64,000 nucleotides of DNA from Paenibacillus sp. (GTDB taxonomy: Bacteria; Bacillota; Bacilli; Paenibacillales; NBRC-103111): contig JAPSLM010000003.1 of NCBI GenBank assembly GCA_031180825.1, positions 1-64,000 of the forward strand. The letters run 5' to 3'. A program made the translations under genes and the position numbers. Every line of letters begins with the position of its first letter. The stretch's first letter is position 1. Below, piece after piece: positions 28,434 through 38,474 of the stretch. The notes beneath the pieces were generated by a model. It had not been told where the DNA came from and did not search any database. It saw only the letters and a program-made list of their open reading frames with translations.

Positions 28434-30197
28434 TTGTCATCCTTGGACATTCAGACTTATTCGGAGGTTGTAGCCAGCTCATGGAAGCGCTGCCAGCGGT
28501 ACGGACTGAAGCCGACCGACCCGTTTGATGACCGTCTGTTGACCGGAAAGCTCTTTCAGGAGCGATTGAAAGAAAACGAAACGCTCGTCCGACATGCCTC
28601 GCAAATTTTCGACACCATCAAACCGTTTATTCAGCAGTCCGGCCAAACGGCCTTGCTGATCGATGCCCAAGGCTGCATTCTGCACGCTGCCGGGGACCCC
28701 GGATTTTCGAAGCGTGCGGAAGCCGTTCAGCTTCAGGTCGGAGCGATATGGGACGAAAAGCGCAAAGGCACCAATGCGATCGGCGTCGCCATTACCGAAA
28801 AAATCCCCGTACGCGTCCATGCGGCCGAGCATTTTTGCCGGGCCAACGCGTTTCTCACCTGCGCCTCTTCCCCGATCTTCGGTCCGACCGGCGAATTGAT
28901 CGGCGTCGTCAATTTCAGCGGCAAGCGGGAAACCTACCACCACTACAGTTTGACACTCGCCGTCATGGTCGCGGAATCGCTGCAAAACCGGCTGCTGCTT
29001 GAGGAAGCGAAGCAGGATCAGCTTGTTACGCTTCAAGAGCTTGAATTCACCGCAAACCACAACCCGCTTCCCCTGCTGTCGCTCGACAGGGATAACCGGA
29101 TCATTCGGGCGAACCAGGCCGCGCTAAGGGCCGTCGGCAAAGATGCCATCGGCAAGCCGTTCGCCGGCCTCGAGGGCTTTTCCGTCAAAACCATTCAGGA
29201 CAGCAGCCGCTCCGTCTGGCGCTCGGTAGCCGTCCGCAAGCCGCAGGGAAGCCGGCACGGCCTTTACACCTTTTCCGACATCGCCGGGATATGCCCCAAT
29301 TTCGCGGAAAAGAAAGAGCTCGCCTCCAAAGCGGCGCTCACCGATATTCCCGTCCTGCTGCTTGGCGAAAGCGGTACCGGCAAAGAACTGTTCGCCCAAT
29401 CGATCCACTCGGCAAGCCTGCGGGCGGATCGGCCTTTCATTGCGGTAAACTGCGGTGCGATTCCCGACAGTCTGGTGGAAAGCGAATGGTTCGGTTACGA
29501 GCGCGGAGCGTTTACGGGAGCCAACCGGGACGGAAGCACGGGAAAATTCGAGGCGGCGCATACGGGGACGATTTTTTTGGATGAAATCGGGGACATGTCG
29601 CTGCGTGCACAGGCGGCGCTGTTGCGCGTGCTGCAGGAGCGCACCGTCACGCCTGTCGGCAGCACCAAAGCGAAGCGTATCGATGTCCGGATCGTTGCAG
29701 CCACACACAAGCATTTGCCGCTTGAAATCAAGGAAGGGCGTTTCCGCGCGGATTTGTATTACCGGCTGAAGGGCATCCAAATCACGCTGCCTTCCTTGCG
29801 GGAGCGCTCCGATCTGCTGTCGCTCGTCGAGCATTGGCTGCATAAGAACGGCGCCCCTCACCGCCAGCTGCCGGAGGAAACGAAGCGCAAGCTGCTGAGC
29901 TACGGCTGGCCCGGCAATATCCGCGAGCTGCACGGCGTGCTGACGCAAGCTTCGTTTCTCGCAGGGGAAGGTCCGATCCGTCCCGAGCATTTGCATTTTG
30001 ACGAGCTCGACCCAGCGGAAATCGTCGAGTGCGGGACTGAAGGCCCGTCCGTGCCGACATTAAGAGATGCGGAGATCGGGGCGATCCGGCGGGCGCTTCA
30101 ATCCACCGGCTGGAACCTGAGCAAATCCGCCGCCCTGCTCGACATCGGCCGCACGACGCTGTACCGGAAGATCGAGCAGTACGGCATTGAGCCCTAA
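28434..30197 (+). CDS. Sigma-54-dependent transcriptional activator (AcoR-like: GAF/PAS, AAA+, Fis HTH)
   Basis: GESGTGKELFAQSIH Walker A, YERGAFTGAN (GAFTGA loop), C-terminal Fis-type HTH. Start taken at TTG 28434 after GGAGGTG; ORF extends to ATG 28413. Confidence 0.92.
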   Translation: MSSLDIQTYSEVVASSWKRCQRYGLKPTDPFDDRLLTGKLFQERLKENETLVRHASQIFDTIKPFIQQSGQTALLIDAQGCILHAAGDPGFSKRAEAVQLQVGAIWDEKRKGTNAIGVAITEKIPVRVHAAEHFCRANAFLTCASSPIFGPTGELIGVVNFSGKRETYHHYSLTLAVMVAESLQNRLLLEEAKQDQLVTLQELEFTANHNPLPLLSLDRDNRIIRANQAALRAVGKDAIGKPFAGLEGFSVKTIQDSSRSVWRSVAVRKPQGSRHGLYTFSDIAGICPNFAEKKELASKAALTDIPVLLLGESGTGKELFAQSIHSASLRADRPFIAVNCGAIPDSLVESEWFGYERGAFTGANRDGSTGKFEAAHTGTIFLDEIGDMSLRAQAALLRVLQERTVTPVGSTKAKRIDVRIVAATHKHLPLEIKEGRFRADLYYRLKGIQITLPSLRERSDLLSLVEHWLHKNGAPHRQLPEETKRKLLSYGWPGNIRELHGVLTQASFLAGEGPIRPEHLHFDELDPAEIVECGTEGPSVPTLRDAEIGAIRRALQSTGWNLSKSAALLDIGRTTLYRKIEQYGIEP

Positions 30198-30234
30198 CCG
30201 CCTGAAAAAAATAACGGGCGTATACACCCCCGCT

Positions 30235-30761
30235 TCAGCTTCGGACCGCCACGGCAGCCTGCTGCCGCTCCGCCTCTTCCGCGGTCGGCAGCCGCCCCGT
30301 TCCGCCGACGCCCTGCTGGCGATCACTCCGCAGGCGCAGGCGCAGCGGAGAAGCGCTTCGCCTCGCTGGCCGTCCAGATAGGCGTAGCCCGGCCCCCGCT
30401 CCCGTCGTATCGACCGGGACGATATCGCAGGCTTTCACGGATAGCACCGCCGCCCCCGATTGAAACAGCGCTGCGCCGCGTTTGACCGCCACCAGCCGCG
30501 CTTTCCGCGGCAGCTGCCCCATACCGCTTCGAGCGTCGCGGCGCCGTAAATGTGCAGCAGCTCCTCTTCGCCAGGAATAAACAGATCCGTAGCGCCGGGC
30601 AGCGCATGAATCGATGTCCGGCGGCACTGCCGGCCCGCATCGCATACCGTGTCGAACGACGTGCTGCTTCCTTGTTTGCGTGGCGGTTCGAACAGCGGCT
30701 TTCCATGATCGCGCATGCCGTCCTGCTGGAAATACGAGCCGAAATGCACGTGCGCCTTCAT
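30235..30761 (-). pseudogene. 5'-truncated, frameshifted PfkB-family sugar kinase remnant
   Basis: Fragments in different minus frames: VHFGSYFQQDGMRDHGKPLFEPPRKQGSSTSFDTVCD...TDLFIPGEEELLHIYGAATLEAVWG; LVAVKRGAALF...DIVPVDTTGAG; AGYAYLDGQRGEALLRCACACGVIASR; GGTGRLPTAEEAER. Confidence 0.8.
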
Positions 30762-30881
30762 TCGATTTCCCCTTTCTCGTGATCGTCTTCGTGGATTGGA
30801 ATCGATTCCCTATCCAAAACGCACCGCTTTGATTGCGCAAAACGAATAAACATTTTCACTTATTTGCAGCGATCATTTCAA

Positions 30882-30910
30882 TTGACCTGACGCATCGTTT
30901 TGCGTAACAT
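30882..30910 (+). promoter_or_regulatory. Predicted sigma-A promoter of the second LacI gene
   Basis: TTGACC-N17-TAACAT; spacer contains TCGTTTTGCG, inverted copy of CGCAAAACGA at 30836-30845. Confidence 0.5.
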
Positions 30911-30968
30911 GAAAAGTAGAATTTGCGGCAAAATTTCATCATTATCCGATAAGAAGCGGGGTTGTGTA

Positions 30969-32024
30969 ATGCCAACACTGAAAGATATCGCGGCCCGCGT
31001 CGGCGTATCCGTCTCCACGGTGTCCCGCGTCTTGGGCAACGACGCCAACCGGACCGTGAATACCGCAACCAAACAAAAAATATGGGACGTCGCCCGGGAG
31101 CTCGGCTATCAGATCAAGTCCTCCGGCGATCGCGGCAGAGCCGCCCGAGGCATCGGCTGCGTCGTGCTGACGCTTGAGAACCGCCATTATCACCCATACT
31201 TCTCGGTCATTTGCGACGGCATCGAGAAGGAGCTGGCCAAGCACGGCTATAAAATCGCCTTCACCTATACACAGGAAGAGCTGAAAAAGCCGGAAATTTT
31301 GAAGCAAGCCTTACAGGACAGCCAGGTCGAGGGCTTGATCGTTATCGAAGGCATCGAGGGTAAATTATACAACCATCTGAAAAAGCATATGCGCCATATC
31401 GTCGGCATCGACGTGTCGGACCCCGATATTCCTGCGATATCGTATGATCGGGTCGAAGCGGCGCGGCAGGCTGTCCATCATCTGATCGAGCAGGGCCACC
31501 GCGACATATTGTTCATCGGAGGCACCGGACGATCCGGACAATTCGAGAAAGAGAAGCGCTATCGGGGATACCGCGCGGCTTTGGAGCAGGCCGGGCTGCC
31601 GGTCCGGGCGCTGCGGGTCATCGACGCGGGATGGGAACCGAACAACGCGTATCAGCTTATGCTGCGTTATTTGGACGAGCACATCAAAGATTTGCCGACG
31701 GCGGTTTTTGCCGCAAGCGACATCATGGCAATGGCGGCGATGCGGGCGATCGCCGAGAAGGGCTACCGCATTCCAAGCGAGTTCGCCATCGTCGGCTTCG
31801 GCGACGACGAGCCGTCTCGCTACACGATTCCGCCGCTGTCGACGATCCATATTCCGGCCTGCGAGATCGGCGTCGTTGCCGCAAAAACGATGCTGCATTG
31901 CATCCGCGATCCGTACCCGCTTCCGATCCAAATTTTGGTGCCGTTCGAGCCGATGTTCCGGCAATCGAGCGAATGGATTTTGCCGGGAGAACCCCCTCTC
32001 ACCAACAAAAGGACAGCCGAGTAA
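30969..32024 (+). CDS. LacI family transcriptional regulator
   Basis: MPTLKDIAARVGVSVSTVSRVLGNDANRTVNTATKQ HTH; periplasmic-binding-like C-terminal domain. Confidence 0.93.
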   Translation: MPTLKDIAARVGVSVSTVSRVLGNDANRTVNTATKQKIWDVARELGYQIKSSGDRGRAARGIGCVVLTLENRHYHPYFSVICDGIEKELAKHGYKIAFTYTQEELKKPEILKQALQDSQVEGLIVIEGIEGKLYNHLKKHMRHIVGIDVSDPDIPAISYDRVEAARQAVHHLIEQGHRDILFIGGTGRSGQFEKEKRYRGYRAALEQAGLPVRALRVIDAGWEPNNAYQLMLRYLDEHIKDLPTAVFAASDIMAMAAMRAIAEKGYRIPSEFAIVGFGDDEPSRYTIPPLSTIHIPACEIGVVAAKTMLHCIRDPYPLPIQILVPFEPMFRQSSEWILPGEPPLTNKRTAE

Positions 32025-32049
32025 ACTTCCGCCCGGTCTGTCCTTTTTT
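32007..32049 (+). terminator. Terminator downstream of lacI
   Basis: AAAAGGACAG...CTGTCCTTTTTT. Confidence 0.65.
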
Positions 32050-32065
32050 GTTTAAAACGTCTCGT

Positions 32066-33214
32066 TTAATTCGCTTGGCCGTACACGAATTCGCCTTCGA
32101 TCATTGTCCAGCGCGCATTATAGTCCGCGTCCAGCAGCACGATATCGGCATCGGCGCCCGGCTCGATCCGCCCCTTGCCGGTCAAGCCGAGAAGGCGCGC
32201 CGGCGTAGTCGAAGCCATCGCGACGGCTTCATGCAGCGGGATGCCCAGCTCTACCGTTTGGCGGAGCGCCATGTTCATCGTGACCGTGCTGGAGGCCAGC
32301 GAGCCGTCCTGAAGCCGGGCGACGCCGTCCTTCACTTCCACCTGATGGCCGCCGAACAAGTACGTTCCGTCGCCAAGCCCCATCGCCTGAAGCGCATCGG
32401 TAATCAGCACCATGCCTTCCGGGCCTTTCACCCGGTGCATAAGCCGGACGACGGCCGGATGCAGATGGACGCCGTCGACGATCGCCTGCAAGCTGACGCG
32501 TTCGTCCTCAAGCGCCGCGACGATGAGACCGGGCTCGCGGTGATGAATCGGCCGCATCCCGTTGAAGCAGTGCGTCATATGGCTGGCGCCCAGCGCGAAT
32601 GCCTCTTTCGCTTCCTCGTAAGTCGCGTCGGAGTGCGCCAAGGCAACGATGATTCCTTTGGCGGCCAAATGCGCCACGAGCTCTTTGCCGCCGGGAAGCT
32701 CGGGAGCCAGCGTCACCATTTTCATGAGATGGCCTGTCTGCCGGAGGATCTCCTCCATTTCCGCGAGATCCGGATGCCGCAGGTAGCGCTCGTTTTGCAT
32801 GCCTTTGCGCTTCGGATGCAAATAAGGGCCTTCCATGTGGATTCCGGCAATACGCGCTCCGGGTTCATGCCCGGCCACACGCCGCACGCTCTCGATCATC
32901 GCCAGAAGCTGCCCGATCGTCGAGCTGACCGACGTCGCCAGAAACGAAGTGCAGCCGGTCCGCACGCAGGCGCGGGACACCGCTTCGATGCTTTCGCGCG
33001 TGCCGTCCATCATGTCGAACCCGTCCGCTCCGTGAATGTGGACGTCGATCATGCCGGGAATCAGCAGCCCGCCTTGGCCGTCAGTCCCGTTCGGGGCGTC
33101 GTGCAGCCCTTCCTTCACCGCGGCGATCCGCCCGTTTTCTACGAGTACGGAAGCCAGCGGGAGCACTTGATCGGGAAGGGCGACACGAACGTTCGTGATC
33201 CAACGGTTTGTCAT
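32066..33214 (-). CDS. nagA: N-acetylglucosamine-6-phosphate deacetylase
   Basis: GMIDVHIHGADGFDMMD, HMEGPYLHPKRKGMQN, HCFNGMRPIHHREPG, VLITDAL. Confidence 0.93.
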   Translation of the reverse strand: MTNRWITNVRVALPDQVLPLASVLVENGRIAAVKEGLHDAPNGTDGQGGLLIPGMIDVHIHGADGFDMMDGTRESIEAVSRACVRTGCTSFLATSVSSTIGQLLAMIESVRRVAGHEPGARIAGIHMEGPYLHPKRKGMQNERYLRHPDLAEMEEILRQTGHLMKMVTLAPELPGGKELVAHLAAKGIIVALAHSDATYEEAKEAFALGASHMTHCFNGMRPIHHREPGLIVAALEDERVSLQAIVDGVHLHPAVVRLMHRVKGPEGMVLITDALQAMGLGDGTYLFGGHQVEVKDGVARLQDGSLASSTVTMNMALRQTVELGIPLHEAVAMASTTPARLLGLTGKGRIEPGADADIVLLDADYNARWTMIEGEFVYGQAN

Positions 33215-33371
33215 AGGACATACGACCTCCTGTATCCTGGGATTCAATCAGGCAATGACCTTGACGGCCGCCAAAATAAACCGGCTGCAAGTCACATCGA
33301 TATAGCCGTGTTTGCGGATATGGGCATGCAATTCCCTCAGGGGGCCCTCATACTTCCGTACGATCCATCCG

Positions 33372-34838
33372 CTATAAAATCGGCGACAGCAGCCGGGTCA
33401 CCGACTCGCGTGCGCGGTGAAACCGCGGGCGGCTGTAATACCGCTCCAGCGTCAACTCCGTGCATTGCTTCAAATCGCGTTCAAATATTTTTTTCAGCCT
33501 GGACACGGTGCTGCCCCCGTAGATCAAGGCATTGACTTCAAAATTAAGCTTGAAGCTGCGGATATCGATATTGGCTGTTCCGACGGAACCGACCCTGCCG
33601 TCGGCTACGATCGTCTTGGCATGGATGAAGCCGCGGTGATACAAGTAACACTTGACGCCGACATCGAGCAGGTCACCCAAATACGAGAACGATGCCCAAT
33701 ACACGATTTTATGATCGGGTACGGCCGGAAGCATAATTTTGACATCGACCCCGGACAGCGCGGCCATCTTCAACGCATTGAGCAGACTTTCGTCGGGAAT
33801 AAAATACGGCGTCTGCAAATAAACGGATTGCTTGGCGGAGTTGATCACTTTAATATACGCGTTCTTGATCTGCTCCCGGTCGTTATTGGGCCCGCTCGAC
33901 AAGATTTGGACTCCTGCGTCCCCCTCGTGAAACGGCAGCGGGAAATATTCCTCGATCGGGTTCAATTTAAACCGCGAAGCCAGGTTCCAATCCATAATAA
34001 ACTGCGCCTGCATCTGCAGGACGGAGCTGCCTTCAATTCGCAGATGCGTGTCCCGCCACGGACCGAACCGCGAGTCCAGCCCCAGATATTCGTCGCCGAC
34101 GTTAAAGCCGCCGATATATCCGCACGTTCCGTCGATAATCGCCAGCTTCCGGTGATTCCTGAAATTCAGCCGCATGTTCACATACGGAATACGAGACGGG
34201 AAAAAGGCCGATGCCTGTCCGCCCGCCGCCAGAAGCGGCTTGAAGAAATGCTTGGATAGTCCCGCGCACCCGATATCGTCGTATAAAAAACGAACCTGCA
34301 CGCCTTCCTTCGCCTTTTCGCTGAGCGCGGCAATCAGCCTGCGGCCCAGTCCGTCGTCCCGGACGATGTAGTACATCAGATGTATGTGATGCTTCGCTCG
34401 GGCGATCGTCTCGAAGAGCGAGTCGAATTTGCGGTTGCCTTCCGTAAAAATATCGATCCGGTTATCCTGCGTAAAAAAGGCATAGCCGTTCTGCAAATTC
34501 ATGTAGATCATATCATGGTAATCGGCTATGACCGGATCGCGGTATTCAATCCGCCGCAGGGCAACCGCTTCAATCTGCTTCTCGACCAGCAGCGCCATGT
34601 TGTGCAGCTGCGCTTCCTGCGCTTTATAAATTTTGCGTTTGCTGAGATTTTGCCCGAACAGCAAATAAGCGACGAATCCGATCCCGGGCAAAAACAAAAG
34701 AACCATCAGCCACGCCCACGTAACCCCGATATTTCGTCGCTCCAAAAAAATGACGGCAAACGCAAACATGATGTTGATAAACGAAAGCACGAAGTACAAA
34801 TTTCCGAAGATGTTCAACCTGCCAGCCACCTTTTTCAC
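33372..34838 (-). CDS. cls: Cardiolipin synthase (PLD superfamily)
   Basis: 488 aa; two HKD motifs (HRKLAIIDGTCGYIGGFNVGDEYLG; HAKTIVADGRVGSVGTANID). Confidence 0.93.
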   Translation of the reverse strand: MKKVAGRLNIFGNLYFVLSFINIMFAFAVIFLERRNIGVTWAWLMVLLFLPGIGFVAYLLFGQNLSKRKIYKAQEAQLHNMALLVEKQIEAVALRRIEYRDPVIADYHDMIYMNLQNGYAFFTQDNRIDIFTEGNRKFDSLFETIARAKHHIHLMYYIVRDDGLGRRLIAALSEKAKEGVQVRFLYDDIGCAGLSKHFFKPLLAAGGQASAFFPSRIPYVNMRLNFRNHRKLAIIDGTCGYIGGFNVGDEYLGLDSRFGPWRDTHLRIEGSSVLQMQAQFIMDWNLASRFKLNPIEEYFPLPFHEGDAGVQILSSGPNNDREQIKNAYIKVINSAKQSVYLQTPYFIPDESLLNALKMAALSGVDVKIMLPAVPDHKIVYWASFSYLGDLLDVGVKCYLYHRGFIHAKTIVADGRVGSVGTANIDIRSFKLNFEVNALIYGGSTVSRLKKIFERDLKQCTELTLERYYSRPRFHRARESVTRLLSPIL

Positions 34839-34918
34839 TGCCCAGCGGACCCTATGGTTCTCTCATTGTAGCATTGGACCTTGACATAGGCAACCGGGCA
34901 GGGAGCTGCGGCTGCGGA

Positions 34919-34947
34919 TTGAAAACAAGCCGGAAAAAGCATACAAT
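34919..34947 (+). promoter_or_regulatory. Sigma-A type promoter upstream of the nitroreductase gene
   Basis: TTGAAA-N17-TACAAT. Confidence 0.5.
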
Positions 34948-35001
34948 AGCGTTGGTCATCATTATTCCCATTTATCGGACCGGTTTGGAGGGGCGGAACT
35001 T

Positions 35002-35565
35002 ATGAATCATACGATGATGGAAGCGCTGCGCCGTCGTAGAGCCGTGCGCAATTTTCAAGCCCGCGAGGTCGAAACGGAAAAGATCGAAAAACTGCTGGAA
35101 GCCGCGACCTTGGCGCCGAATGACCGGCTTCGAGAGCCGTGGCACTTTTATGTGGTGCGGGGCGAAGCCAAGGAACGTTACGCCGGGCTGGCGCTAGCGT
35201 TCCTGCAGGAACGGTTTCCTGCGAAGCCGGAGCTGATCGAGGCTTCCATGACGGCGGTCCGGAATACGCCGCTTCTTATCGTTGTCGCGTCGGATATCGT
35301 GCCGGGGGATGCGGAGGCATCCGAGGATAACGAGTACGCCGTCGCCTGCGCCATCCATTCCATGTGGCTGGCAGCCGGCGAGCTCGGCCTGGGGATGGTT
35401 TGGAGAACCCGGGGCGTCGGCTTGGTCCGGGACGAACGGCTGCGCCTTTTTGTAGGCGCGGCGGAAGGGCAAAAAATAATAGCCACGCTATGCGTCGGCT
35501 ATCCCGAAGGCGAGGCTGCGCCGACGAAGCGAACGCCGTTCACGGAAAAAACAACGTGGCTGTGA
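35002..35565 (+). CDS. Nitroreductase family protein
   Basis: 187 aa; MEALRRRRAVRNFQAREVETEKIEKLLEAATLAPNDRLREPWHFYVV. Confidence 0.9.
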   Translation: MNHTMMEALRRRRAVRNFQAREVETEKIEKLLEAATLAPNDRLREPWHFYVVRGEAKERYAGLALAFLQERFPAKPELIEASMTAVRNTPLLIVVASDIVPGDAEASEDNEYAVACAIHSMWLAAGELGLGMVWRTRGVGLVRDERLRLFVGAAEGQKIIATLCVGYPEGEAAPTKRTPFTEKTTWL

Positions 35566-35576
35566 GCCTGAGCCGC

Positions 35577-35619
35577 AAAAAGGACGTGTCCCCTATTTAT
35601 CCATGGACACGTCCTTTTT
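35577..35619. terminator. Bidirectional terminator
   Basis: Perfect 15-bp inverted repeat AAAAAGGACGTGTCC...GGACACGTCCTTTTT between convergent genes. Confidence 0.8.
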
Positions 35620-35651
35620 CATCAAGCCGCAGCCGCCGGATGCGACTGCCT

Positions 35652-36329
35652 TTAAGCTTGTCCCGTCAACCGTTTTTTCGTATCGGTTTCGATGCCGCCC
35701 AGCCGTTTCTCGAACGTTTTGCGCCAATTGTCAGACAGCTTGTCGACGGCCAGCATGGCGCGCATGCCTTCCGCGTTTTGCTTCTCATGATGCATGATGC
35801 GGTTGGCGAACGTAACCGTTCTGCCATGCGGGTGGCGTTCCAGCAGGACCAGCTCGTCTCCCGCGGCCACCTCCCCCTCCTGCAGCACCCGAAAGTAACA
35901 GCCGGTATACCCGGTGTTCTGCACCCAGACCGGCAGCTCGGGCACGCCGTATTTGACCGACAGCTTGAAGCAAGGCTGACGAGGCTGGCTGACCTGCAGA
36001 ATGGCGCTTCCCGCCTGAAACGTATCCCCGATACAGACATCGTCTTCCAGCAAGCCCCGCGTCGTCAAATTTTCACCGAATGCGCCGTACTGCAGCTCCC
36101 TCCCGAGCTTCTTGGCCCAATAAGCATAGTGCTCGTATGGATAGACGCACACCGCTTTGTCCTTGCCTCCGTGATGCACGAGATCCGCCTGTCCGTCCCC
36201 CTCGAAATTCAAGGAAGACAGAAACACCCCGCCTGCGACCGGGTGCTTGTAAATGCCCGTGGACACTTCCTTTTTATCGAACGAAACGGTTTGCGGTTTG
36301 CCTACATTGAGAGAAACAATCTTGATCAT
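35652..36329 (-). CDS. MOSC domain protein (YiiM-like)
   Basis: 225 aa; GDGQADLVHHGGKDKAVCVYPYEHYAYW, FGENLTTRGLLEDDVCIGD. Confidence 0.9.
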   Translation of the reverse strand: MIKIVSLNVGKPQTVSFDKKEVSTGIYKHPVAGGVFLSSLNFEGDGQADLVHHGGKDKAVCVYPYEHYAYWAKKLGRELQYGAFGENLTTRGLLEDDVCIGDTFQAGSAILQVSQPRQPCFKLSVKYGVPELPVWVQNTGYTGCYFRVLQEGEVAAGDELVLLERHPHGRTVTFANRIMHHEKQNAEGMRAMLAVDKLSDNWRKTFEKRLGGIETDTKKRLTGQA

Positions 36330-36452
36330 CCTCTGTTCCAGCTCCTGCCATCGAAAATTGCATTATTCCTTCCACTATACAGGAAAATGCGCCGGTATAA
36401 AAGAACCTCTCGGAGCGTAATGTAGAGCATTCGCATTCCTATTTCCGGACGA

Positions 36453-37844
36453 TCAGCCCGCAAACGTTTCGTAGAGCAAGTAAATGTTCAAGACGGCGAT
36501 AAAGATCGCGACAATCCAGGATAAGACCGTCAGCCACGGAGCATTGACGAACTCGCCCATTTTCTTCTTGTCGCTCGTAAACTTAACGAGCGGGATGACG
36601 GCGAACGACAGCTGAAAAGATAAGATGACCTGGCTGAGAATGAGCAGCTTCGCCGTCCCGCTCTCCCCTGCAATGGCCGTTACAATGACGGCAGGGATGA
36701 TCGCAATCAGCCGTGTGACGAGCCGGCGCAGCCACGAAGGCATCCGGAAGTTGAGGAAGCCTTCCATGACGATCTGTCCGGCCAGCGTCCCGGTTAACGT
36801 CGAGTTTTGTCCGGATGCGAGGAGCGCTACGCCGAACAAAATGCTTCCGAGGGCGGTTCCCAACAGCGGCGCCAGCAGTTGATAAGCGTCGTTGATTTCG
36901 GCCACCTCGGTTAAGCCTGCCCGGTGAAATGTCGCAGCCGACAAGATCAGAATCGCCGCATTAATGAATAATGCGAAAAACAAAGCGATGGTCGAGTCCC
37001 AAGTGGCGTATTTGATCGCCTGCCGCTTTCCGGCCGTCGTCTGCTCGAATTGCCGCGTCTGAACGATCGACGAATGAAGGTACAGGTTATGCGGCATTAC
37101 CGTCGCGCCCAAAATGCCGATGGCAATGTACAGCATCGCCGGATTGGTCACAATTTCCGCCGTCGGAACGAACCCGCGGGCAATGCCGCCGATGTCCGGC
37201 TTGGACAAAAAGATTTCGACCGCAAAGCAGGCGCCGATGGTTGCGATCAGCACGATAACCAACGTTTCGATGTAGCGGAAGCCTTTGTTTTGCAGCAGCA
37301 GCACGAGCAGCACGTCCAGCACGGTGATCATGACACCGTACAGCAGCGGAATGCCGAACAGCAGCTGCAGCGCAATAGCGGAGCCGATCACCTCGGCCAG
37401 ATCGCACGCCGCAATAGCCAGCTCGCACAGCACCCACAGCGTCATCGATACCGGCTTGCTGTAATGGTCGCGGCACGCTTGAGCGAGATCCCGCCCCGTG
37501 ACGATACCGAGCTTACCGGCAAGCGCCTGCAGCAGGATCGCCATCAGATTCGAGATCAAAATAACCGATAGCAGCGAATAGCCGAACAAGGAGCCTCCGG
37601 CAATATCCGTTGCCCAGTTCCCCGGGTCCATATACCCTACGGCCACCAAATAACCGGGTCCGGCAAAGGCGAGAAACTTCTTGATCCAGCTTCCGCTTTT
37701 CGGGATTTTCATGGAACGGTATACTTCAGGCAGCGAATGCTGCGTTCTTTCCAGTCTCCAGCCGCTGCCGTTTTCCGTACGTTCTTTTCTTTTTACGCTT
37801 GGGCTTTGTTCGACTCTCGTTTGTACTCCCAGTTCTTCGTTCAT
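36453..37844 (-). CDS. mntH: Nramp family divalent metal transporter
   Basis: [11 protein letters not shown] and [15 protein letters not shown] metal-site motifs. Confidence 0.93.
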   Translation of the reverse strand: MNEELGVQTRVEQSPSVKRKERTENGSGWRLERTQHSLPEVYRSMKIPKSGSWIKKFLAFAGPGYLVAVGYMDPGNWATDIAGGSLFGYSLLSVILISNLMAILLQALAGKLGIVTGRDLAQACRDHYSKPVSMTLWVLCELAIAACDLAEVIGSAIALQLLFGIPLLYGVMITVLDVLLVLLLQNKGFRYIETLVIVLIATIGACFAVEIFLSKPDIGGIARGFVPTAEIVTNPAMLYIAIGILGATVMPHNLYLHSSIVQTRQFEQTTAGKRQAIKYATWDSTIALFFALFINAAILILSAATFHRAGLTEVAEINDAYQLLAPLLGTALGSILFGVALLASGQNSTLTGTLAGQIVMEGFLNFRMPSWLRRLVTRLIAIIPAVIVTAIAGESGTAKLLILSQVILSFQLSFAVIPLVKFTSDKKKMGEFVNAPWLTVLSWIVAIFIAVLNIYLLYETFAG

Positions 37845-38162
37845 GGCCCACACCCCGGTCTGTATATAATACCGGCAACAAGATGCCCTCATCAAAAAAT
37901 GATGTCACGATCTAACATTCATGTTCCGGGCTAAATTTGTTGTCCTAGTGCAACTTTTGAAGCAAAAAAATAGTCACAGAAAATACTATTCATTTTAAAA
38001 ATATTTTATACTAAAAATTTTACTCCTCTATTCGTTTTCGTCAAGAATTATTTTCAGGCGAAAACGGGCTTCACCGCGAATCTGGCGGGAATACATCCGC
38101 GGAACGGCGCATATCGTAGGAAACGGCGTTCCATTCGCGGGGCGATCATCGATGATGAAGGG

Positions 38163-38396
38163 TTGGATGAGATGATGTGGGAAAGCGTGCTCAAAAAGGA
38201 TCAGTTCGAAATTCGGATGAACCCGGCGTACAAGTCGATCCTGTTCCAGGTGTCGGATCCTGCGGGATCGGAAGATCAGCCGGCGCTGATGCTGAACCAA
38301 GCCGAGCTGTTCGAGCTGATGCACGCCTTTCTGGCGATTAACCGGACCTTTAACCGGGAGACGATGTACTTTGAAGAGGGGCCTGACGGCGCCTGA
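38163..38396 (+). CDS. Hypothetical protein, 77 aa
   Basis: Compact ORF with coding-like composition flanked by its own terminator-like hairpin; no recognised domain. Confidence 0.55.
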   Translation: MDEMMWESVLKKDQFEIRMNPAYKSILFQVSDPAGSEDQPALMLNQAELFELMHAFLAINRTFNRETMYFEEGPDGA

Positions 38397-38474
38397 CCCA
38401 AAAAAGAAGGCCGGCAAGGCGCACATAGAGCGCTGACCGGCTTTCTTTCCGTTATATGCGGATATGCGGTTCGC

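Noticed and set aside
31631-33535. 634-aa plus ORF spanning the lacI end and antisense nagA
   Set aside because: Crosses the lacI terminator and is antisense to nagA; not a real fusion.
36466-36477. GCAAACGTTTCG inside the Nramp gene
   Set aside because: Imperfect match to the LacI-type operator and far from the mal locus; likely chance.
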